Source: Bacteroidota bacterium
Lineage (GTDB): Bacteria; Bacteroidota; Ignavibacteria; Ignavibacteriales; Melioribacteraceae
Direction: 5' to 3'
Length of the DNA: 17,081 bases
NCBI GenBank assembly: GCA_023447335.1
Contig: JAEXOD010000031.1
Location: forward strand, 1 to 17,081
The notes under the pieces were generated by a model that was given only the letters and a program-made list of their open reading frames with translations, was not told where the DNA came from and made no database searches. Positions 1 through 7,335 of the stretch are shown here, piece after piece; within the stretch, counting starts at the first letter, position 1, and each line of letters opens with the position of its first letter. The position numbers and the translations under genes were made by a program.

Positions 1-152
1 ACGTTTGGGTCATCATAATTTGCCACAAAACTACCCGCCATAGCTGCCGCACGCGGACTTGTATCTAACCTTAAAAACTCATATACATTTTGTGCTTTAG
101 AAACATTTACTATAAATAAAAAAACAAACAGAATATTTATTTTACGAAACAT
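1..152 (-). CDS. PorV/PorQ-like outer-membrane protein, N-terminal fragment
   Basis: This is the 5' end of a gene running off the left edge; about 50 codons are visible. The ATG lies at 152-150 with a GAGG-type ribosome site about 8 bases upstream. Residues 1-20 form a signal peptide: basic MFRK, a hydrophobic stretch, then a KA-Q cleavage site typical of Bacteroidota exports. The mature start, NVYEFLRLDTSPRAAAM-like followed by a YDDPN segment, resembles the opening strand of PorV/PorQ-family beta-barrels, whose members serve type IX secretion or are uncharacterised barrels. The family call rests on this short stretch alone. The gene could equally be a general PorV/PorQ-family protein with no secretion role. 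A promoter-like motif sits just upstream. Confidence 0.6.
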   Translation of the reverse strand, partial: MFRKINILFVFLFIVNVSKAQNVYEFLRLDTSPRAAAMAGSFVANYDDPN

Positions 153-173
153 TTTTTCCTCATTTTTAACATT

Positions 174-181
174 CAAATTTA
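174..181 (-). promoter_or_regulatory. Bacteroidetes-type -7 element for the PorV/PorQ-like gene
   Basis: Read on the minus strand this is TAAATTTG, a perfect match to the Bacteroidetes -7 consensus TAnnTTTG. It ends about 21 bases before the ATG at 152. A weak -33 candidate (CTTG, 206-203) lies about 21 bases further upstream. A second perfect match, TATATTTG at 227-220, could be an alternative or additional promoter. This is motif matching only. Confidence 0.4.
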
Positions 182-286
182 ACCAATAATATTTGCTAAA
201 GGCAAGTCATTATTTTATACAAATATAACGAATTTTAGAATATTTTTTTGTAGTTTTTTATCGGTGAAATGACTTATAATAAAAAA

Positions 287-316
287 ACCCCTATCAAAAC
301 TAAGTTTAATAGGGGT
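287..316 (-). terminator. Intrinsic terminator of the BNR-repeat gene
   Basis: ACCCCTAT (287-294) pairs with ATAGGGGT (309-316) as an 8-bp stem, and a further AAAC/GTTT pairing is possible inside the loop. Read on the minus strand the hairpin is followed by a run of seven T (287-281). It starts about 20 bases after the stop codon at 337, so it should end transcription of the large gene before the PorV/PorQ-like gene. Confidence 0.85.
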
Positions 317-336
317 CATTAATAAATTAAACAATT

Positions 337-3300
337 TTATTTTATATCCAAAATTCTAAATGGAGTATAAGGAGCTTTTATTCTTTCCAATTCATTTTCC
401 AACTCTTTTATGTCTTTTTCGCTAATTTCTTTTAAACGTTTATACAGTGGAGGGAATTCTTCGCTTAAAATATTATAAGCGTTTTTCTCATTGTTAGTAA
501 TGTTTGATGTTGAACGCCAATGAGTATAAATCAATGTGCTTAAACGTTCATTAATAGTAACGGGAGAAGGAGGATTTTCCTCAGCACTTGGGCTGTCTGA
601 TTGACGTTCGAATTTCTTAGAAATTTCTTTTAATTCAAGATGTAATGCGGCAGCTTTTTTTATCACATTTTCATCAGCTAAGGAAGTAGCCGAAAGTACC
701 TGCCTAATTGAAGTTAGTTTAGAATTTAACTCGCTAATAAATTTATTAGCACCCCAAATTTGTCTGGCAAGCTCGTATGATTTTTTTTGAAACGTTATCA
801 TCTGTAATCTATCGGTTGCAGGTAGAACAGTATTACGCAACGGAACCGCATTAAATTCAACCGGCTCAACTAACTGTTTTAAACCGTTACGAGTAACCAT
901 ACTTAATCCTACTTTGTACTTTCCGGGCATAACCAAAAAACTTCCTCTCTGCTTTGCGATCGGATCAAATTTTTCAATCTTATCTACTGGAGCTAAATTT
1001 TGATGGGTTAAATCCCAAACAATTCTATTTATCCCTTTACCGGCAGCAGTATTTATTTTCCTTATTTCATTTCCGCTTTCATCATAAACAGTAAGTATTA
1101 AATAAGGGGCAATTTCTTCTTTTTCAACAAACAATAAACTATCCGAAGGCTGTGGAATAGGTTTGCCGTCCTTAAATAATTTTTTTTCTGCCTCTTTTCT
1201 TTCTTGTTTTAATGTTTTTGGTACATCTTTTAAATAATACGTAAATACCGCACCAAATTCCGGATTAGGAGCTGTAAAATATGTAGTTCCGAATGAACCC
1301 CCGGAATATCCCTTTATAAACATTAAAGCATCTTTAATAGGAAATATTGCTGCATCTTTTTCAAGCAATTGTTTATTCACATTACGTAATAATGAATAAT
1401 TATCTAAAACGTAAAATCCGCGTCCAAATGTTGCAATTACTAAATCGTTTTCACGTTTTTGAATCGAAATATCTCTAACCGGAATATCCGGCAATCCGGC
1501 TTTTAACGGAATCCAATTTTCTCCTCCGTCAGTACTGGCGAACATACTAAACTCCGTACCCACAAATAACAAGTCCGGATTAACAAAATCTTGCTCAATC
1601 GTATGTATTGCGCCGTTAACAGGAAGATTATTTGCTATTGATTTCCATGATTTACCCTTATCGGTACTTTTTAACAAATAGGGTTTAAAATCATCACGTA
1701 ATGTATTGTTAAAAGCCGCAAAAACAATATTTTCATCAAATTTTGAAGGACAAATATCACTTACATATGTATTTTCCGGAACTCCTTGAAACTCTTCAAT
1801 TTTCCGCCATGTTTTTTGGTCCTCCGTAATTTGAATCAAACCGTCATCCGTTCCTACATAAAGTAAGTTCTCTTTAACAGGTGATTCGGCTAAAGATACT
1901 ATGGTACCAAAAAGTGAAGTTGATTTATCTTTTGCAACAGCATCTTTACTCCAATACTTATCCATCACTTTCCAAGTATTTCTATCAATTTGTGCCGTTA
2001 AATCTTCGCTAATTACTTGCCAAGTTTCGCCTCTATCATCACTTCTAAACACTTTATTTGCGGCGGTATATAATCGTTTATTATTAAAATGACATATAAA
2101 CAAAGGTGTATCCCAAATCCATTTATATGTTAACTCCCCTTTTCTCGGTTCGGGTCTAATATCTATTGCTTCTCCGCTTTTCTTATCATAACGAACCATT
2201 CCTCCATATTGTGATTCGGCATATACGATATCAGGATTTTCGGGGTCAATAGCACTCCAAAAACCGTCCCCTCCGTTTGTAAAAATCCAATCGCTGTTAA
2301 CAATGCCATCACTATTTATAGTCTGTGAAGGACCCCCTAAGCTATTATTATCTTGAGTTCCGCCATAAATATAATAAAACGGTAAGCTATTATCTGTTGC
2401 CACTCTATAAAACTGCGTAACGGGTAAATTTTCTTTAAAATCGAAAGTTTCGCCGCCATCAAATGTTTCATATATGCCGCCGTCTCCTCCTATTAAAAAG
2501 TTTTTAGTATCAAGCGGATTAATCCACATTGCATGATCGTCAACATGTCTATCTTTATAACTTAAATTTTTCCATGTTTTGCCTCCGTCAAAAGTAACTT
2601 TAGAAACAACCTCTAAAGAATAAACTACATCAACATTTTTAGGGTCACAGTATATTTCGTTAAAATACTGTCCCGAAGAAGTATAATCGCTCATTTTATC
2701 CCATGTTGCTCCACGGTTAGTCGAACGGAAAAATCCTCCTTTATTTTCTGCAGCTTCGAGAATTATATATAAAACATCAGGATTAACCGGAGAAATATCT
2801 AACCCCATGCCACCTAAATCAACACCGGGTAAACCAGTCATTATCTTTTCCCAGTTTTGTCCTGCGTCATAACTTTTATAAACGGCTGTTTCCGGTCCGC
2901 CACCGATTTTAGTAAATACATGACGTCTTCTCTGTTCGGTTGTAGCATACATAACATCAGGATTACGGGGATCAAACAAAACATTGTTTACTCCGGTATG
3001 TTCACTAATATTTAAAACTTTATTCCAAGATTTTCCGCCGTCCGTTGTTTTATATAAGCCACGTTCGCCACCCGGTCCCCAAACTGAACCTTCGGCGGCA
3101 ACAAATACAATATTGCTATTTCTTGGGTCAATTACTATATCACCTATTTGACGACTTTCCTTTAATCCCATATTCTTCCAAGATTTTCCGCCGTCCGTTG
3201 TTTTATATACTCCGTTTCCGTAGCCCAAAGCTCTTTGGTGATTGTTTTCTCCTGTTCCTACCCAAACAACATTATTATTATTCGGGTCCATAACAACACA

Positions 3301-3579
3301 ACCTATTGAATAAGCTCCGTAGTTATCAAAAATCGGGTCAAAAGTTATTCCTCGGTTTGTTGTTTTCCAAACGTGACCGCTCGCAACAGCTACATAATAC
3401 TCACTATTATTTTGCGGATTTACGGCAAAATCCGAAATTCTACCGCTGGTTAAGGCAGGACCTACACTTCGCCATTTTAATGAATTAAACAACCCGGCAT
3501 CAACCGAATCTTTTTTATCCTTATTTTGAGCATTTAACGCAATTGCTAATAGCAATAAAAACAGAAATATTTTCTTCAT
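337..3579 (-). CDS. Exported sortilin/VPS10-type BNR-repeat beta-propeller protein
   Basis: The 1080-aa product starts at an ATG with a good ribosome site (AGGAGAG, about 5 bases upstream). Residues 1-17 are a signal peptide ending in LNA-Q. Asp-box turns (S/T-x-D-x-G-x-x-W/F) recur at about residues 73-80, 127-134, 178-185, 236-243, 286-293, 330-336, 372-379, 512-520, 637-645 and 681-689, which fits two beta-propellers. An ATFGRGFYVLDN motif near 716-727, seen in the family usually labelled sortilin-like or glycosyl hydrolase BNR proteins, closes the second propeller. A beta domain follows (about 825-910), then a lysine- and glutamate-rich helical tail. There is no clear type IX sorting domain at the C-terminus, so the product may be periplasmic or leave by another route. 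Enzymatic activity is not shown: BNR repeats alone do not make a glycosidase. It is a monocistronic unit with its own terminator. Confidence 0.85.
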   Translation of the reverse strand: MKKIFLFLLLLAIALNAQNKDKKDSVDAGLFNSLKWRSVGPALTSGRISDFAVNPQNNSEYYVAVASGHVWKTTNRGITFDPIFDNYGAYSIGCVVMDPNNNNVVWVGTGENNHQRALGYGNGVYKTTDGGKSWKNMGLKESRQIGDIVIDPRNSNIVFVAAEGSVWGPGGERGLYKTTDGGKSWNKVLNISEHTGVNNVLFDPRNPDVMYATTEQRRRHVFTKIGGGPETAVYKSYDAGQNWEKIMTGLPGVDLGGMGLDISPVNPDVLYIILEAAENKGGFFRSTNRGATWDKMSDYTSSGQYFNEIYCDPKNVDVVYSLEVVSKVTFDGGKTWKNLSYKDRHVDDHAMWINPLDTKNFLIGGDGGIYETFDGGETFDFKENLPVTQFYRVATDNSLPFYYIYGGTQDNNSLGGPSQTINSDGIVNSDWIFTNGGDGFWSAIDPENPDIVYAESQYGGMVRYDKKSGEAIDIRPEPRKGELTYKWIWDTPLFICHFNNKRLYTAANKVFRSDDRGETWQVISEDLTAQIDRNTWKVMDKYWSKDAVAKDKSTSLFGTIVSLAESPVKENLLYVGTDDGLIQITEDQKTWRKIEEFQGVPENTYVSDICPSKFDENIVFAAFNNTLRDDFKPYLLKSTDKGKSWKSIANNLPVNGAIHTIEQDFVNPDLLFVGTEFSMFASTDGGENWIPLKAGLPDIPVRDISIQKRENDLVIATFGRGFYVLDNYSLLRNVNKQLLEKDAAIFPIKDALMFIKGYSGGSFGTTYFTAPNPEFGAVFTYYLKDVPKTLKQERKEAEKKLFKDGKPIPQPSDSLLFVEKEEIAPYLILTVYDESGNEIRKINTAAGKGINRIVWDLTHQNLAPVDKIEKFDPIAKQRGSFLVMPGKYKVGLSMVTRNGLKQLVEPVEFNAVPLRNTVLPATDRLQMITFQKKSYELARQIWGANKFISELNSKLTSIRQVLSATSLADENVIKKAAALHLELKEISKKFERQSDSPSAEENPPSPVTINERLSTLIYTHWRSTSNITNNEKNAYNILSEEFPPLYKRLKEISEKDIKELENELERIKAPYTPFRILDIK
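3023..3209. repeat. Exact 34-bp direct repeat inside the BNR gene
   Basis: Positions 3023-3056 and 3176-3209 are identical over 34 bases. They start 153 bases apart (51 codons), so they are in frame, and both encode the strand and Asp-box turn YKTTDGGKSW. The repeat is longer at DNA level than protein conservation alone requires, which suggests recent duplication or gene conversion between propeller blades. Confidence 0.85.
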
Positions 3580-3677
3580 TACTCTCTCCTAATAAATTAA
3601 AAAACATTACGACAAACATTAGACGTATTAAATTTATTATAGTTCTTAGTAATAAACAATGGGGAATACATAATCTA

Positions 3678-4463
3678 TTAATCAATCAATGTCTTTTTCT
3701 CATAAAGTTCAAATAAGCAGTTTTGTCTCATTCTAAATTTTGTTCCGTGATTATGACCTGTTCTTGCATCAAAATCAACTAAAATTTTATTCGCTTCAAT
3801 TGCACTTAAAAAATTCTCTATACTAAATTTTTCTAATTGCATGATATTTGTAAAATGAAAATATTCAACTTCATTTTCAAATTTACTTTCTGCTTGAACG
3901 AAAAAACAATTGATTAGTTTTGTACCAGCTTTATGAAATAAATCATCAAAACCCCAATAAGGTTGTGGATCAAGATCACCAAAGCCCACTTTTGAAACTA
4001 CCGAATTCAACCATTCATTATGAATAGGATCTACAGTAGCACTATTGAATGAAATTCTCACTTTTCTTTCATTTCTATCAACAATAACTTTAAACCCTCT
4101 ATCACTATAATTTTTACCTGAGATTGTCTGCCTAAAACTCATTTCATTTAAAGGATATTTTTTACCCGCTTCTTTATGAGTCCACCCATAACTTAAAAGT
4201 AAAATATTTGGTACAAACTTTAATGCTCGTGGAGATGGTTCCATATGAAATAAAGTAATTAATGATGAAGTATTAACTCTTTGAGCTTTTAACTCCCATT
4301 CCGAAGCATTTGGAATTGGTAAATTGTTCTCTTTTATGCCTAATAGATCTTCCAAAGTATTTCCAACACCCCCCGAATTTCCTTTACGGGCATTTTTTAC
4401 CCAACCCATTTTTTTAATTCTAACCAAATTCTCTATCAACTGCTCCTTTGTAATTACATTCAT
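3678..4463 (-). CDS. MvaI/BcnI-family type II restriction endonuclease
   Basis: It cleaves unmodified DNA at a short palindrome; known family members cut CCWGG, CCSGG or CCNGG, and the exact target here cannot be read from sequence. With the ATG at 4463 the protein has 261 aa, close to MvaI. An in-frame ATG at 4487 would add 8 residues, but the 4463 start has a strong AAGGAG site 5 bases upstream and overlaps the methylase stop as TAATG. Visible family motifs are GNTLEDLLG (about 34-42), the catalytic-type E57-L-K59 in EWELKAQR, AESK-x-ENE in the C-terminal half, and GHNHGTKFRM at 236-245. The position aligned (from memory) with the active-site Asp of MvaI appears to be Asn52. The partner methyltransferase lies directly upstream in the same operon, which supports the call. 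Confidence 0.9.
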   Translation of the reverse strand: MNVITKEQLIENLVRIKKMGWVKNARKGNSGGVGNTLEDLLGIKENNLPIPNASEWELKAQRVNTSSLITLFHMEPSPRALKFVPNILLLSYGWTHKEAGKKYPLNEMSFRQTISGKNYSDRGFKVIVDRNERKVRISFNSATVDPIHNEWLNSVVSKVGFGDLDPQPYWGFDDLFHKAGTKLINCFFVQAESKFENEVEYFHFTNIMQLEKFSIENFLSAIEANKILVDFDARTGHNHGTKFRMRQNCLFELYEKKTLID

Positions 4464-5335
4464 TATTTCTCCTTCGGTGGTTTCCAAAAATCTAATAAAT
4501 ACTCAAATGTTGTACCCATAGTAATATAGTTACTAGGCCAACCAAATATTCCTATATTATTAACAATATTTGTTCTATCCCAAATAATAGTATTTCTTAA
4601 TTCATAGCCTCTTTTTCGTAATTCTTCAATTATACTTACATGTAGCGTAATTCTTTGGTTTTCCCACCAAAAATCCGGTACATTTATTACACAGTGCCCT
4701 TTTTCTTTTAAAAGTGGAAATAATCCTTCAAAAATATCGCCCATTGCTTTTGTGTATTCTGATAATTCATAAGTACCTAAATCTCTTTCATCTTGAGAAT
4801 ATTGTTCAACTTTACCAAGTTGTCCGTTATCTCTGTCACGTCTAGATTTATTTTTTCTCTTCCTATTTAATAGGTTTCCATAAGGCGGAGAAGTCCAAAT
4901 TAAACCTACTGTTCCCGGTAAAAGATATTGATTAATATTTCTTGCATCATCTTGAATTGCCACCTGCTGACAATTGTTAAAGACGTTATCGGTAATTAAT
5001 CTCGAATAAGATAGTTCGATATATTCTTTTTTCAAATCAAAACCAACTGCATTTCTATTTGAATCTTGTGCAGAAACTAAAGTAGTACCGCTTCCAACAA
5101 AAGGATCAACAACCAATTCTCCTTCATGCGTAAACAATTTTATTATTTTTGTTGATAATGAAATTGGAAATGTAGCTGGGTGAAGTTCTTTATCTCTAAT
5201 ATCTCTTTTTTCATAAGTAAACTGCCATACTCCTAACTGACATTTTAACCATTCTTTTGCTTCCAAACAATTTATTTTATTACCTACACATTCACAAGTT
5301 TTTTCAAAACCGATATTAATAATTTTAGTTTGCAT
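4463..5335 (-). CDS. DNA methyltransferase, probably N4-cytosine type, of the R-M pair
   Basis: This 290-aa SAM-dependent DNA methyltransferase should protect the host sites from the adjacent endonuclease. The start ATG has AAGGAA about 7 bases upstream. Motif X-like sequence HPATFPISL lies at 52-60, motif I (SAM binding) DPFVGSGTT at 77-85, a motif II-like GFDLKKEYIE at 98-107, and the catalytic motif IV TSPPY at 148-152. SPPY is typical of N4-cytosine methylases, which fits MvaI/BcnI partners whose known methylases make N4-methylcytosine. Motif I precedes motif IV here. The N-terminus is cysteine-rich (C14, C16, C23, C32) around EWLKCQLGVWQF. It is first in a two-gene operon, so methylation should be produced before cleavage. 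The base modified is inferred, not shown. Confidence 0.9.
   Translation of the reverse strand: MQTKIINIGFEKTCECVGNKINCLEAKEWLKCQLGVWQFTYEKRDIRDKELHPATFPISLSTKIIKLFTHEGELVVDPFVGSGTTLVSAQDSNRNAVGFDLKKEYIELSYSRLITDNVFNNCQQVAIQDDARNINQYLLPGTVGLIWTSPPYGNLLNRKRKNKSRRDRDNGQLGKVEQYSQDERDLGTYELSEYTKAMGDIFEGLFPLLKEKGHCVINVPDFWWENQRITLHVSIIEELRKRGYELRNTIIWDRTNIVNNIGIFGWPSNYITMGTTFEYLLDFWKPPKEK
4468..4474 (-). promoter_or_regulatory. Ribosome binding site deciding the endonuclease start
   Basis: AAGGAGA lies inside the last codons of the methylase gene, 4-5 bases before the ATG at 4463. That ATG shares one base with the methylase TAA stop (TAATG). The arrangement favours the 261-aa form and suggests translational coupling of nuclease to methylase. 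Confidence 0.7.
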
Positions 5336-5357
5336 TAAAATTCCTTAAACATTAATG

Positions 5358-5365
5358 CAAATATA
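5358..5365 (-). promoter_or_regulatory. Bacteroidetes-type -7 element of the R-M operon
   Basis: On the minus strand this reads TATATTTG, matching TAnnTTTG exactly, and its upstream edge is 30 bases from the methylase ATG, nearly the same distance as at the PorV/PorQ-like gene. No clear TTTG -33 box is seen. The divergent ATPase pseudogene starts only 53 bases further on. Confidence 0.4.
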
Positions 5366-5417
5366 CAAAATTAAGATTTTCTTTAAAGAATATTTTTTAT
5401 ATTTAAAAGTACTTTAA

Positions 5418-6986
5418 ATGAGAATAGAAATGAAACGTTTACCAATCGGAATTCAATCGCTACCGGAGATAATTAATAATAATTATTTGTATATTGACAA
5501 AACAGAATTTATCTTAAAATTAATTGAAAACGGTAAGTATTATTTTATTTCTTGACCGAGACGTTTTGGAAAATCGCTTTTAATTTCTACATTAAATGAA
5601 ATTTTTGCTGGTAACGTTAAATTGTTTGAAGGTCTGTACATTTATGATAAAATAGTTTGGCAGAGTTATCCCATTATTAATCTTTCGATGAGTTCTTTAA
5701 AAAACACCGCAAACAACGAAGATTTATTTAATAGCTGCAACAGAATATTAACGGAATGTGCTAAATTTAATAACATTGAAATTAAAGTTGAAGAACATCC
5801 TGCCTTAACTTTTAATAACCTTATTAAAACATTATCAAAAATAAATCAAGTTGTTATACTTATTGACGAGTATGATAAACCGATAATAGACAATATTGAT
5901 GAAGAGAAAACGGCTCTTCAGAACAAAAATTTTTTAAGAGACTTTTATAGTGTCATAAAAGATAATGACATATATATAAAATTTTGCTTTTTAACCGGAG
6001 TTTCAAAATTTAGTAAAATCTCGATTTTTGGTGGTTTGAACAATATTAAAGACATTTCATTAGATTTACGTTATTCAACAATTTGCGGTATTTCAAAAAA
6101 TGAAATAGAACATTATTTCAGCGATAGGTTTTTTACTTTAAGTCAAAATTTGAATATTGATGTTAATTCAATAAAAAATAAAATACGTCAATGGTATAAC
6201 GGATATAGTTGGGACGGTGTAAACTCTGTTTACAATCCGTTTTCAATTTTAATTTTTTTTGATGAAGGATTGTTTAAGAATTATTGGTTTAGCTCAGGCA
6301 CACCGACATTTTTAATTAAAAAATTTAAGGAAATTAATTATAATCCGGAAGAGACTAATAATTTCAAAGTTACAGATACCTTTTTTGATTCTTTTGAAAT
6401 TGAAAGTTTCGATTATCGTTCTTTGTTATTTCAAACGGGATATCTTACAATTTCAAATTTGAATAAAATGGATATGATTTATACTTTAGATTATCCTAAT
6501 AAAGAAGTTAGAGAGTCTTTTTTATCACATCTTCTTACTTTATATATTAAAAAAGAAGCCGGTGATTTAAGATATACAAATTTGTTGTTGCAAACTTCAT
6601 TACAAAATAATGATATTACTGAATTTACTTCGTTAATTAAAAGTATAGTTGCCGGTATTCCTTATCAACTACATATTCCTAAAGAAGCTTATTACCACTC
6701 ATTATTTTATATTATTTTGCAATTAATGGGAGTTAGAATATTAACTGAACAAAGTACGGCAAAAGGTCGTATTGACGGCATTATTGAAACAAGTCAAAAT
6801 ATTTATATTATTGAATTAAAATATTTAGACGACAAAACAAATTCGGAAACGCTATTAAATAAAGCTATTAACCAAATCAAGAAAAAAGAATATTTTAATC
6901 CTTATTTTATCAAGGGAAAAAATATTCAATTATTGGCTATTGCCTTAAATAAAGATATTCTTGAATACAAAGTTGAAATAATTTAA
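5418..6986 (+). pseudogene. AAA-ATPase-like/PD-(D/E)XK protein gene with an internal TGA stop
   Basis: Read from the ATG at 5418 the frame is open for 522 codons except for one TGA at 5553-5555 (codon 46). It has the build of the widespread Bacteroidetes AAA-ATPase_like plus PDDEXK_9 family: an N-terminal LPIGIQSLPEI and YIDKT start, a P-loop region PRRFGKSLL (47-55), Walker B-like VVILIDEYDKP in the middle, and a C-terminal nuclease-fold signature RIDGIIE...YIIELKY. Family members usually read SRPRRFGKS here, so the TGA replaces the Arg before the P-loop and is one base change from CGA. The length matches the intact family and no frameshift is seen, so the lesion looks recent. TGA ends rnfD and rnfG in this window, so recoding is unlikely. 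The downstream open part has only a TTG at 5622 and lacks the P-loop. The molecular function of the family is not established. Confidence 0.8.
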
Positions 6987-7335
6987 TAGGCTTTGTTGTA
7001 TATTTAATTAATAACGCATAACAGAATTGATAATTATTTACTGAATATAAGATTTCTTACTTTTTCGGTTTACTTTAAATTTTATCTCATATTACTGGAA
7101 CATAGAGAATTATTATTCCCCCATATAAAAAAATTTTTCGGTTTTAACTATCAATAGTGACAAGATCATAAATAAATCCCCTTTTAAATCTTTAAGATGT
7201 TTTTTTCTTTGTGTTTATGATTGTAATTTTACAAAGGAAATTGTAAAATAATATTTGCATAATCATGCAATTTTCAGTATGTTAAGCCAACCAATAAAGA
7301 AAATAATTTTTTTCCACAATTTAACTTCAACAACC
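6987..7335. other. 349-bp non-coding region upstream of the chemoreceptor gene
   Basis: This is an AT-rich spacer between two same-strand genes. I see no credible ORF, no tRNA and no clear terminator after the ATPase pseudogene. The right half holds the palindrome listed separately, a near-match to the -7 motif at 7250-7257 (AATATTTG) and another at 7304-7311 (TAATTTTT, 32 bases before the chosen start codon). Which one is used, if either, cannot be decided from sequence. Confidence 0.6.
7221..7246. promoter_or_regulatory. Palindromic candidate operator with an extra half-site
   Basis: TTGTAATTTTACAA at 7221-7234 has perfect 6-bp inverted arms (TTGTAA and TTACAA) around two bases. A third TTGTAA half-site follows at 7241-7246. 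The geometry resembles binding sites of CRP/FNR-family regulators, which recognise TTG-N8-CAA palindromes. It sits about 100 bases before the chosen start of the hydrogenase-like chemoreceptor gene. The regulator is inferred, and AT-rich DNA can produce such arms by chance. Confidence 0.4.

Noticed and set aside
3045..3488. Plus-strand open frames of 82 and 60 codons opposite the BNR gene
   Set aside because: They are antisense to a strongly conserved repeat protein and their composition reflects the reverse complement of its Asp-box repeats.
3580..3677. Terminator after the R-M operon
   Set aside because: I searched the 98-base gap for a GC-rich hairpin with a T-run on the minus strand and saw none, so read-through into the BNR gene is possible.
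5553..5555. Recoding of TGA as an amino acid in the ATPase gene
   Set aside because: TGA terminates rnfD and rnfG in this window exactly where the next gene starts, tryptophans are encoded by TGG, and the family has Arg at this position rather than Trp or selenocysteine.
5622..6986. Independent gene starting at 5622
   Set aside because: The start would be a TTG without a ribosome site, and family-typical sequence continues upstream in the same frame to an ATG at 5418, interrupted only by TGA.
7255..7335. Upstream extension of the chemoreceptor from TTG 7255
   Set aside because: The extra 27 residues show no resemblance to ferredoxin-domain starts, and the TTG has no well-spaced ribosome site. 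The alternative ATG at 7279 is not excluded.
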